Of a stretch of 64,000 nucleotides of DNA, positions 10,654-20,935 are shown one piece after another (within the stretch, counting starts at the first letter, position 1; each line of letters opens with the position of its first letter). Below the pieces are notes generated by a model, which made no database searches, was not told the origin of the DNA, and saw only the letters and a program-made list of their open reading frames with translations. Made by a program: the position numbers and the translations under genes. Source of the stretch: Xiphophorus maculatus (taxonomy: Eukaryota > Chordata > Actinopteri > Cyprinodontiformes > Poeciliidae); contig NC_036458.1 of assembly GCF_002775205.1 (NCBI RefSeq), positions 4,246,560 to 4,310,559 on the forward strand, given 5' to 3'.

Positions 10654-11703
10654 TCATTCATCATCTCTCGTCCGGTCCCCTCCAACTTTTGATGCAACGC
10701 TCTCGAAAGACAGTGATTTCCTCAACCCCTCTGGTACCATAATGTCCGGAGTTGATTGCCTGTGAGCTAATCTCTGTATCTTTGCTCGTTCTACTGCCTC
10801 TCTTTCCAACTTAAGCCTTTCTTGAAGAGCTTTACGTTCCTCATGTTCCCTGGAATAGAAACATGTTTCTTCTATCCCCAGGAATTCATCTGTTGAATCA
10901 ATGAACTCATTCCGCCTTCTAAACCTCACGGTAGCCTCTTTGCGCACCCAGTCCACTTCATCCATTCCTCGAGTAAGTTGCAATAAAGAGGGTGACAGGC
11001 AGTACATTTTTACCCTCTGAGGTGCCATAGAGAGTTTTCGAGGAGAGGGTTCTGGTTGTTTAGTCTCCTGAGGTGTTTTCTTGCCAGAAACCTGTTTTTT
11101 GATGTCATCAGTGGATTCAAAAGCCTGATTAATCATTCTCAACATATCAAAATTCTGTTTTAGCCCCATGTTCATTTCTTCCATTGTCTTGTACATTTGC
11201 TGTTCAAAGTCCACCCAGTCTTTCTCATCTGCATCAAGTGATGTTTTCACATCTGTCAGGAGCTTTTGGAGAGTACAAGTTTCACTTTTAACAGATGGTG
11301 GAGATGGTGGTTTTTCCAAAGCTTTCTGTTCGAACGGCTTTTCTGTTATTTGTTCCTTTCTTTCCCCCATTTCCAGTTTAACCTTGCGGGCTTTTATTCT
11401 TTCAATCTCTCTTTCAGTGCACGGACCTACAATCGGCTCCACATCAAAGTCCAGGTCATGTTTGATAAGGAAGTCCTTTAAAAAGTACACCGCACTGGAA
11501 CTCCGAGATTCTTTACCTAAAACCTTATCATCAACCTCACCTTTCTGTCGAATCGATCGCATGTTAAGTTCTACTAGTGTGCCGTAATTATTTTCAGGGG
11601 GGTCATGTCCGCGAAACTGCTGCCTAACGTACTCCTCCATAAAGTCCACTCTCTTCACCTTCTTTATCCTCTTGTACTTGTTCATGCCAAATACTTGTCC
11701 CAT
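10654..11703 (-). CDS. unrecognised 349-aa protein with myristoylation-like N-terminus and C-terminal coiled coil
   Basis: This is one long open exon on the minus strand. I start it at the first ATG (11703), one base after a pyrimidine-rich TTCTTCCAACAG acceptor, so a 5' non-coding exon is likely. A GTGAGA donor lies only about 50 bp further upstream (near 11756). The protein starts MGQVFG, which fits the N-myristoylation consensus (Gly2, small residue 6), followed by a basic patch KYKRIKKVKR. Together these predict membrane attachment. The middle (about 115-150) is Pro/Ser/Lys-rich. About 150-190 is acidic and amphipathic. About 290-325 is a highly charged helix rich in Glu, Arg and Lys, probably a coiled coil. 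The tail has Ser-rich RQSTPD and RKSLSF kinase-like sites. I do not recognise the family. Gag matrix proteins share the MGQ-plus-basic style, but nothing else supports a viral origin. Confidence 0.6.
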   Translation of the reverse strand: MGQVFGMNKYKRIKKVKRVDFMEEYVRQQFRGHDPPENNYGTLVELNMRSIRQKGEVDDKVLGKESRSSSAVYFLKDFLIKHDLDFDVEPIVGPCTEREIERIKARKVKLEMGERKEQITEKPFEQKALEKPPSPPSVKSETCTLQKLLTDVKTSLDADEKDWVDFEQQMYKTMEEMNMGLKQNFDMLRMINQAFESTDDIKKQVSGKKTPQETKQPEPSPRKLSMAPQRVKMYCLSPSLLQLTRGMDEVDWVRKEATVRFRRRNEFIDSTDEFLGIEETCFYSREHEERKALQERLKLEREAVERAKIQRLAHRQSTPDIMVPEGLRKSLSFESVASKVGGDRTRDDE

Positions 11704-11756
11704 ACTGTTGGAAGAAAAAAACAGAAGCTCCTGAAAATACTTTGGCAATCTCTCAC

Positions 11757-13560
11757 CAGTTGGTTTAAAAACGCTTTATAAACAAGAATAATATAATAAT
11801 AATTATTATTATTCTGTTAGCTTGGGGGTCTTGCTGCTATTTCCTGAAAACTTCAAGGGTCAAACTTGATATCTGCACAAATCCTCGCGCCTGTGATGTC
11901 TGGAATATCTGAAGAGAATAAAACCATGCACTAAGAATCTCAACTATGACATCACAAGAGGCGGAGAATTACATCATCATCCGTCACAGATCAGTTTTGT
12001 TTGATGAAAAAAAGAAGCTAGGACCCAGCTAGCAAGCCAATGTTCAGACGACGATCGGTCAACATTGTCTGAAATTCGAATATTCGAAACCGACCTTTCT
12101 AAATCGTTGTCTGAACGTTCGCTCTGAATATTCACTCACAATGTTTTTGCTGTAATTGTATTTCGTGTGGCATCCAGCCAATTTGGATGAGGCCATAACG
12201 GATAGTTAAATGCTGATTTATTAAAGCCATCCGTATCATTCATCAAACGTAAGAGCTAGACAGGAACAATTCTTTACATTAACAGCATTCACAGACTTTT
12301 CTATTAGCATTTCAACTTACTCACATTGTTCCCTTACCGACTGAAGCGAAAACTGGGCCGCTTTTTAGCATTTCTTTTTTGTTTTGCTAACTTTTAACCT
12401 ATTCAGTTGGAACTTCGTTCCGTTACCATAGCTACAGTAACACGAGATACCAAAATAAAAGCATATATCCTTAACGGTAGTTACAACAAAGGTAACTTTA
12501 CATTCAGTATATTTTACACCTTTATGATGATTATTATGTTTAACAAAATCTCAGTTTTTTTTCTTTATGGAGAAAGTTTGCGTTGCTGAACGTCTGGGAC
12601 GTTTTTATAAAATGCTGGTATAAAAATTCAATACCGCATCGAGCCACTAGAGGGCTCCTGGCCCAGCCAAAACTCATGCTCTCCATTCAAACAATGGCTA
12701 TATGGCCAGTTTTCTACATTTCTTTCCTTCATAATCTGCATCGCATTTATCCTAAACGTTGAAGAAGAATTTTACTTATATAAAAGTCATGGAATCCTTG
12801 AAATACAAAATAAACCCTCTAAATTGAAGTATTACTGAAAATAAGACAAAACATCAGGTAGTAATAATACAAACCAAATGCCAGGTTGCTAAGTCATGAA
12901 TCTTGTCGACCCTTGGATAGACTTTCTTCTTATCAAAGGTAATTCTGTACCTTAATTTGACCTGTAGGGAAAAGGAATATCGAATTCATTAATGTCGGTT
13001 CTATTACTGACATAATTGGCCTTTTCCCCTCCTTTCCGAGCCTCTTCTGCATGTTTTTAGGGAGACAGATTATATTTAAATCCCAGGAACAAAACAGTTT
13101 AAGATGCTCTAAAATGCAGCTTTAAGAAACTGTTATTGTGATTCATTAAAACATCAAAATTTAAATGGATTTTATAGTTTCTACTCCAAATGTATTTTGT
13201 GACCTGGGACACATGAATCAGTTTTGTTTGGGGAAAAAAGTGAGAAGAATTTTGTATTAAGTGCAAAGAAACTGAACTATTTCCAATTTTTGAAGGTTAA
13301 ATAAATTATGCACTAAAGATCATAATACAGATCTTTTCTACCAACAGTCATTATACCTAATATAACTGGATAATTTAAATTAATGTGAGGTACAACAACA
13401 TTTAATTTCCCTTTTCGATCTATTAATTTTGAATTTGAATGTCATGTAATTTATTTTGTCAATAGTAATGTTAAAATTGTACAACTGTGCTAATATTTCA
13501 ACAAAACTGATGCATTAAAATTATTTAACAGAAAAACTGAGTACAGGAACACAATTGCTT
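11757..13560. other. intergenic, promoter side of the 10654-11703 gene
   Basis: On the minus strand a TATAAAG near 11775 and a GTGATGTCA CRE-like half site near 11945-11955 could belong to a promoter for the neighbouring gene. An inverted-repeat pair (GTTCAGACGACG and CGTTGTCTGAAC) lies at about 12040-12120. The rest is AT-rich with no supported gene. Confidence 0.35.
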
Positions 13561-14838
13561 AATTATTTTGGTCGGCTCTGTCGTTTATTTTTATAGCTGC
13601 AAACGAGATGAAAGTGTTTTGTAATTCTTTAGGAGTTGGATCTTCATTCTGTTTTCTTCACCTTTTACCTTTTCGGAGTTTCGTTGGTGTGTTTGTGGAA
13701 GATGTACACTCTTAAAAATAAATGACAGAACACATGTACATTAAACACATACAGTCATACTGATTCAGTCAGTGGATACTAGCTGCCACCACCAGGAGGC
13801 GCCATCGCTGCCAGCAGCCCAAACTTTCTTGTAAGCAGAAAAAATTAAATTTCACAGCGATCTTTTGATGCAGTTGCATGACATAAAATCAGTTAAAAAT
13901 ACTTAATTGATCCCAAAGGGAAATTAAATGTTGTTGTAACTCATTTTAATTCAGATTCTTCAAAGAGTTATTGTAGAAAGTGATGGGTGTTGGCAGGAAA
14001 GACCTCCTGTAGCAGTCTGTATTACAGCTAATCTGAAGAAGCCTCTGACTGAAGATACTTTTTTCCTGAGACAATAACATGAAGAGGACAATGAGGGTTG
14101 TCCGTAACTTTCTTGGTTTTATGAAGAATCCATCTTTTTTTAACATCTTCAGAGGTTCAACAAGAACCCAGATAACAATTTTGCCTCATTATTTAATCAA
14201 TTTTATGTTTCTGCAATTTCTTATATGATTTATTTATTCTATGTGTCAATTTAGATACAGAATATCTTAGGTTGGGTAGATATTAAGTTTCAATCTCCCT
14301 TGTATGGGGAACTGATGCATCTCAGTCCCAATTATCCAAATTAGTTTGGTCGTTCCACTGAACCAAAGCCAGCAATTTCTCCAAGATTGATTCCATCCCG
14401 TTAGTGAGTTTTTGAGTCCTCAGCTGGGCAGCGAGTCTCAGCAAGACTCACATCCAACTTGCGTCTCTGTCCACACCAACAGTCTGAGTGTTTGCTAATT
14501 CAGCCAAGTCCAAATTTGTCCATAATCCAGGTATCCGCAAGCTCCAAACAGCAGAAATCCTGTTATCATGAATAAATCCAGGGTGAATCCCGCCGGGTGT
14601 GTCCCTCCCTGCAGGACAAGAGGGCTCTCCTGTGCCCCGTCTTCTCGTCAAGAAAATTTGATCAATTGCATTGAGAGACAGGTTGACCAGATCCATAATT
14701 TGTGCAAAGATATAGAAAAATAGAGCAAGCAGGGCAGGCATTGGCAGGGAGGGAGCAGAGGAAAAAAAAAAATCTGTTTATGATGTTGTTCACTTTGTAA
14801 AATGTCTCAACATCTGCAGAGCCCAGTTTTCAGTTTTT

Positions 14839-15029
14839 TTTAATCGCCCCCGCAAGGGGTCTTTTTGTGGGCTCTAGTGTCCCTTTTTCAAAGTAGGCTG
14901 ACAGGAAAGGGGGAAGGACCTGCGGTAAACGTCGTCGGGTCCGGAAGTCGAACCCGCGACAGGTGCGTCGAGGCTACGTTTTGCCTGAATGTGGGTCGCG
15001 CTAACCCCTCCGCCACCATGGCACGCCCT
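14839..15029 (-). mobile_element. tRNA-derived SINE with target-site duplication
   Basis: The minus strand shows a pol III A-box-like TGGCGGAGGGGTTAGC and a B-box GGGTTCGACTTCC with tRNA-like spacing, then a tail region ending in A-rich sequence. The 15-bp duplication CAGTTTTCAGTTTTT flanks it at 14824-14838 and 15030-15044. It resembles the fugu-type tRNA SINEs. It is not a functional tRNA: the folded acceptor and anticodon arms are not conserved. Confidence 0.85.
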
Positions 15030-15208
15030 CAGTTTTCAGTTTTTAAGTGAAAAAATTCCTAGAACTCTGATTATTCATATCCAGCTTTTGAGGCTCTCAA
15101 TGTTTTTTATTTTCTTTATTTAACCAGATCTCATTTTCAAAAGGGACCTGGGCAGAAACCTGCAACACACAACAACCTGATTACACAAAAGTAAAAAAAA
15201 TTAAAACA

Positions 15209-15529
15209 TACATTCACCAATCACTTTATTAGACACACCTGTCCAACTGCTGATTAACACAAATATCAAATTAGGCAATCAGATGGCAGCAACTCGATGC
15301 ATTTAGGCATGTAGACATGGGGTGGAACCAGAAATTCACATCATGGATCTGTGCCAAATCTGCAGCAACTGCATAATGCTGCCATGTTAATATGGACCAG
15401 ACTCTGAGGAATGTCTTCAGTACCTTGTTGAATCTGCCACGAAGGATTAAGACAGTTCTGAAGGCAAAAGGGGGTCCAACCCGGTACTAGCAAAGTGTAC
15501 CGTACCTAATCAAGCGGCCAGTGAGTGTA
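15209..15529 (+). mobile_element. internally deleted Tc1-like transposon
   Basis: Related termini (left CACTTTATTAGACACACCTG, right ACCTAATCAAGCGGCCAGTG) lie within a TA-flanked insertion. The left third jumps directly into the transposase C-terminal region (about 15335-15490, ending GGTCCAACCCGGTACTAG). The transposase is therefore deleted internally. The uninterrupted site AAACATA/AGCACAAG is present in the paralogous modules at 28430 and 34770. Confidence 0.85.
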
Positions 15530-15588
15530 AGCACAAGTTTAAAACAAATTTAAAAACAGTTTTAAAGTAATGACCTTGATTAATAGAA

Positions 15589-15807
15589 TCACGTTGATGT
15601 TGATGGCCAAAAATGTTCTATGTGCTTTTTAAAAGAAAGCTCTTTATCTAAAATAAAACCAAGATATTTATAATTACTGTCAAACTCCATTTGTGCACAG
15701 AGAGCAGTGGGAAGCAACAGAGGGATCTCTGGTAGTTTGAGAAAAAACCATCGCTTTCGTCTTATGTTCAAAACCAGCTCCAGAGTATCTAGATGAGTTT
15801 GAGACAC
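15589..15807 (-). pseudogene. LINE reverse-transcriptase fragment, copy 1
   Basis: The minus-strand reading contains YKYLGFILDKELSFKKHIE, the segment just after the RT catalytic domain of L2/Rex1-type LINEs. Nearly the same fragment recurs at 28935-29168, carried along by the module duplication. Confidence 0.65.
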
Positions 15808-15949
15808 TCAGTGTTTTTCTTTTAATTGTAGACAAAATCAAAAGTTACATCCTGTTACTTTTAGTTTAGATGACCACAAAATCTTCATTAACATAAAACA
15901 AAACCAAAGATGTGCAAAAAAGCATAAAACGAAGCAGAACTTCCGTTAT

Positions 15950-16037
15950 GAAGCAACAACCACGTGTACAGAACCATTTCATGTGGTCTCCACTTTGCTT
16001 AAAGTCTCAACAGAAGAACCTGCAGAACGTGAGAAAG
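15950..16037 (+). promoter_or_regulatory. candidate non-coding leader exon of claudin B
   Basis: The exon ends at GAGAAAG with donor GTAAGA at 16038. A CATAAAA box near 15923 would place the start near 15950. It is almost identical to the leader exon before claudin C. The following intron would be about 10.3 kb because of LINE insertions before the acceptor at 26345. The exact 5' end is inferred. Confidence 0.5.
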
Positions 16038-16249
16038 GTAAGAAATTATTTGCCTTTTTATTTATTTTTATTGCTAAGAAAAACTGATTTAGCTAAAATA
16101 GAACAATTGTTGGATTCTAATCTTATTAGAAATCCATCATAATGTGCACAAAATGAATCTTTTGAGAACCAAATTAGGCTTTTCTTATCACTTATACATT
16201 TTAATGTGCTCTTAGGATGCATTGTACGGAAGGAGACAAAAGAAATTAT

Positions 16250-16640
16250 TTTCAGTTCAGTTTATTTCTATTGCGCCAATTCACAATATGTTATCTCTAA
16301 GGAATTTACAAAACAAAAACAAAAATTTTTTTTTCAATGTTACAGAAAGGTAAAAGGTTAGTCGCAGGAGAGCGAGAACGTTTAGTTAATGGCAGCATTA
16401 TCTCAGCTGGAGCCAACCTCATGAAAGGAATCGCAGCTCAACAGGTTGCAGCTTCAACAAAGAGTTAAAAATAAAGAAACAAAGATAAAAGTTCAAATAA
16501 CTTCACCGAGTGGATATTGAAGCGTTCAGTTTGTCTTCCAGCAGCCTAACAGAGATACCTCAGGAAAACCTTTAATAAAACTGATTATTAAAAGCTTTAT
16601 GTGTTAATTTAACAGGAAGCCAATGAAGAGAAGCTAAAAT
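16250..16640 (-). mobile_element. 5'-truncated L2/Rex1-type LINE 3' end, copy 1
   Basis: The minus strand ends in the common fish LINE 3' end, with ATTGGCGCAATAGAAATAAA followed by CTGAACTGAA units. A related copy is at 35945-36200. Only 3' UTR and a little C-terminal coding are visible. Confidence 0.55.
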
Positions 16641-19600
16641 AGGAGATTTATTCATTTGACTACTCTTCTTCACATCATTAAAAACACATTCATTACAAAA
16701 ATAGTTACACATAATATTAGAAACATATTTATACTTGTATATAAATATTTATTTATTTGTAAATCATCAGCCTAATAGCATTATTGTCTAAGAACAATTA
16801 TACAATTATTTCATTTTATGAAATAATTATACGGAGCCTCCTATGGGACATGGGAAAAAATTATTTTGCGTTACTTTGCAATAAGCAAATACCTACAAAA
16901 TGACCTTGTGTACAGACACAAAGGTCAATTTAAAATTTCAAAACTGTCAGATGACTTTATTATCCTGGGAAAATAACCCCAATAGTCCAAATAGTTTGGA
17001 TCTATTTTTTATTTCTTTCCTTCTTACATTAAGTTTCTGATAATATCTTAGCAGGGATGGAAAGTTCATGTTTGGCCTGTTTTGCTTTTGCACACAAGTT
17101 TGTGGTGCATTTCTATCCTAAAGAAAAATACATAAAACCTCAAATATTTCACAAACGAGATACTAACATACATGGAAAAACCTTAAAAAAACCTTATATT
17201 TCAGCAGAAAGACTTTCAGTATTCAGTTAATGGAGCATGAACTGATCAGTACATTATTGTAAAAGAACATAATAAAAACAAATCTGTATAATTAAGCTTT
17301 ATTAGAAACATAGCGTATTAATTCATAAATGTACTGTTGTGGCCATTTATGCGAAATTTTGTGAATTGTAATTTCTACCAATTTAGTTTTATTTTAGCAC
17401 TCATTCAGTTAGAACATATTTAAGTTGGTTTAGAACCAAAATCTGTAATTAATTTTTATATTTGGAATTGTTTAGATCACTTTGGTAAATAATTTGAGTA
17501 ATTAAGAACACGCTGGGTGTTTTTTGGAGGTTTACTGTTGTGTGATGACGGGAGGTTTTTGTAAAATGATTTTTTTTTTTTTTTACCACCTTTTGAACTT
17601 GAAACATCAGATTAAGTTACCATAGCTTTCATTTTCATTTAAGTTGTAAGATTTTTTTAGTAATTATTTTGTCGATGTTTTTACAAGAATTAAAGCACAT
17701 ATATTTTTTAAAACAATCAAGTCGGAAATGCGTGGTAAACGGCGGGCCTCCTACCAAGCGCCTTTGTTGGAAACGTTTTGTTTTGGAACCTAGAAGACCG
17801 TGACATTTAAATTTGTAAAACTATATAATAAAATTATTAAGCAGTTCTTGTTTAAAAGCTCAGAGATTTGTTAAATTTAGAACAGATGAAGAAAGTGAGT
17901 TCCATGTTTTCATTCTTCTAAAAATAAGTTTTTTTGAAGTAACAAATGTATGGACTATGTGTTGAGGAATTTGATCCTGTTGCTGGATTTTGTTAACTGA
18001 CCATTACAGGGCTTCGGTCAGAAAGCACGCTGGTCATCAGGTGTTTAAATAGGTTTACTATTTAGAATTACTATGAAGAATTATGTCAATGGTGCAAATA
18101 AATTGAAGCAGTTTCTGAAAATACAGAAATAATAAATAAAGGTTCAAAATTACTATTGCAAAATGTAAATATAACAATTCACAAGCAAGTAAAAAAACAT
18201 CAGCATGAATTCCCTCTGTGATAAGGGCTGTTAAATGATGCAAAACTCGGAATCAATCTAGCTCTAACTGGTCAAAGCTCAAAAACTAACGGTTGAATGC
18301 TAGATAGTTTTAATAAAAATCAACCACATTAAGAATAAAACAGACATTAACAAACTATAGAAATATACCAGCAGCTAAACGAGTCTGTCTGTCGTGATAA
18401 TTAGCATCCATCTATTCATGTCACATGACTAATATCACTACTCACACCAATCTCAACAGTAAACAGAAACTGATCACCTGACGAATGTCAAGAAGAAGAA
18501 AATAAACGAAACAAACCTCCTTCAAAATAAAAGCCAAGATGTGAGACATTGAATTACTTGAAGAATTAATAACACTATGTTTTGTACGTCACTCCTGGAC
18601 AAACTATCTTTAATTTTAGCAATAATCCAGAGCTGAACGAAGGAAATCAAAGAAACCTGTTTAATATGAGATTTAAATAACAAATCCCGGTAAAAAAAAA
18701 AATACCACAGAGGTTCTTTACTTTGTTACCGGATGCAGGAATGCAAACAGACATTTTGAGCCTCATGCCACAAAAAAATCAAGCAGCTGTCATCACATCT
18801 CCAGAATCTAAAGTCTCTTTTCTCTCCCACGTCGCGCTCTAACTGGTTCACATGCGGTTCGATTTTACCCCATAGTGAGGCTTTCAGTTATACGCTCTGT
18901 TCCTCTTTGTGGTGGGTGAGACATGAGCGCTGCAGCTTGTGGTCAACTCTCCTCTGATGTTTGCAGCAACACTCAGCAATGGAGAGCGAGAGGGATTTTT
19001 ATTGACGTCATGAATGTTATCTTTGACTTTAGTTTTTGTGCAGATGGAAAACAGCGAAAGACTCATCGTGTGGCTCGTTGTGTAAACTTGATACAGAAAA
19101 TTTGAAGTTGTTCTTGCAGGTAAATTTAAGTACATATAAAATGTAAACCTAAGTTTAGTTGTTTTTTTAATTAATATTTTTATCAGGAGGAAAGGGGCCA
19201 TGACAACAAGAACTCTAACTGCTAATGTCACAGTATGCCACATAGTGCAGCTTCTCCGGGACATCGACAAAAAGGAAAAGAGACAAAAGAGATAGTGAGT
19301 GTATGGATGGAAAAAGGCTTACAATTCACCTCCTATGAGTATATACATTTTTTTCATAAGTGAACAGGACAAAATATGTACACACCAAGTAAAAAGAGCG
19401 AAATGCGGCTTTCTTGTTTCCGCTTTGAGTTAACATGACAGCTAGAAAAGATGAAGTTGTATTTCAGACGCATATAAAGCAATACTATGAACATTGCTGT
19501 CTTCCTAATATAATGGGCTTTTAAGTTTTCATGGATTCCCAAACGATCCTGAATTAAGACATTCGTCGCTACCACTTAAAGCTAACGCCGAACAGCAAAG

Positions 19601-20230
19601 TTTGCAGCCTTCACTTCACTCCGGATCAACTTCTTCAGCCTAAAATTACCATGGGGAGACGGATGGTAAATGAAGGAGCCGTTCCTGTGTTATTTCCATG
19701 GAATCACTTCTGTATTCAGCCTGAAATTCTGTATTCAGCCTGAAAGAGCGAGTGTACGGGAACGAGAGAGCAGACCAGAGCCAGACAGCCGAGCAACTGA
19801 TCCGCCTGTACACACTGCTGTAAACACCGTCCTATCTGAGCTCTTCACAACAAGCATGCAAAAGTAATAAAACAAAATAACACGGAGCCCTTAAGGAACA
19901 CGGCCATATGTTTCTAAAAGCAACAACTTTGAATCTGAACAGTCAGCTGAACTAGAACTCTGACACCAGAGCTGCTCTACTGTTAAGCTATGGGCTTGTT
20001 GTGCTTTGTCAGGCTTCAGAAGCAAAAAGCCTGAACTGTAAAATCCCCGTTACTTGGTCTCTGGTTGACACTAAACACATATAATATACTTGAAAATAAA
20101 TGCAAAATAAGGTAAAAACATTGTCCGTTAGAATGGATTAAAATGTTTAGATACTTAAATAGTACATTTTTACAAAAAAAAGGTCAGAGAATATTGTCTA
20201 CTAGCATAAGCTAAAGCTAATGTGAGTCAT
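16641..20230. other. claudin B leader intron, part 1: old repeats, no gene
   Basis: This is AT-rich. Pieces at about 17780-17955 and 18575-18760 match 29480-29815, which carries an L2/Rex1-type RT remnant on the minus strand. The gap between them, flanked by ACTATGT on both sides, looks like an insertion of about 615 bp. A block at 18990-19140 matches 39510-39670 upstream of claudin D. No exon that I can support. Confidence 0.4.
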
Positions 20231-20530
20231 AAACAGTGATGGCATAGTTACTTTGAAAAAGTAACTTTAATCGGATTACTGATTACTCCTTGAAAAAGTA
20301 ACTCAGTTAGATTACTGACTACTTGATTTGGAAAGTAACTGAGATACATTAAAAGTAACTTTTTTAGTTACTTTCAGCAGCTGCTAACAACAAGGCTGTG
20401 AAAATTACATTGATCTTTGCCAATACTTAATTGTAAGCTATTTTATAATGGTAATGTCAACAATGTGTCTCCACTTATAAGGTTGAACTGAAGGGGAGAT
20501 TTTTTTAATGGTTGCAGTACAAAATAAAAA

Positions 20531-20624
20531 ACGTACAGAAGAGGATTAGGGCCACCGAAAAAATAATTCTGACTTTAATCTCACAATTCTTTTTTTTTTC
20601 GTGGCCCTAATCCTCTTCTGTAAA
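20531..20624. mobile_element. short palindromic MITE, copy 2
   Basis: The ends TACAGAAGAGGATTAGGGCC and GGCCCTAATCCTCTTCTGTA flank AATTCTGACTTTAATC. It is the same family as 8995-9126 but shorter in the centre. Confidence 0.8.
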
Positions 20625-20935
20625 AACGTTAGTAATTTGTGCATGTTTATGTGTGGTCCACAATGGACCTTACCAAGCTCCGCCCACAACTGACCCACGT
20701 GACCGCAAGTCTCACAAATAAAGCCTCGCGGAGCGTTGTTTCTATGTAAACATGACTCGATTAGTGCATAATTTCTATCGGATTTTCACAATATATCAGC
20801 TACTACAATGGGCAGAGGAACTAACAAGTTCATGTCATCATCTGGGAGGAGGTTACTGGTTTCTCAGTCACAAGCTGGTTGCAAACCTGAGGCCAGCAGG
20901 TTTCAGTCAGTTATGGTAGATCTGACATTTGGTTT

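Larger units (their letters stand above)
13562..16037 (+). repeat. claudin upstream module, copy 1 (precedes claudin B)
   Basis: The first part (13562-14220) matches 33066-33660. The middle (14815-15210, then 15530 on) matches 28220-28450 and 34570-34780. The end is a leader exon ending 16037. A SINE (14839-15029) and a Tc1 derivative (15209-15529) have inserted since duplication; removing them restores colinearity with the other copies. Between 14220 and 14815 the minus strand has a 97-residue reading without a recognised family. Confidence 0.7.

Noticed and set aside
10654-11703. Retroviral Gag matrix origin for the orphan protein
   Set aside because: Only the MGQ start and basic patch fit. 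There is no capsid, zinc knuckle, LTR or pol nearby in the right orientation.
10654-11748. Upstream TTG start giving a 364-residue orphan protein
   Set aside because: The extra 15 residues read through a polypyrimidine-AG acceptor. The first ATG, directly after the acceptor, is more credible.
14448-14741. 97-residue minus-strand reading
   Set aside because: It lies in repeat-like sequence with no recognised domain and no splice context. It could be a transposon scrap but is unsupported as a gene.
14839-15029. tRNA gene
   Set aside because: A and B boxes are present, but the rest is a SINE body with flanking target duplication.
18884-19270. 128-residue minus-strand reading in the claudin B leader intron
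   Set aside because: Low-complexity codon use, no domain, and it overlaps the block shared with the claudin D intron in another sense.
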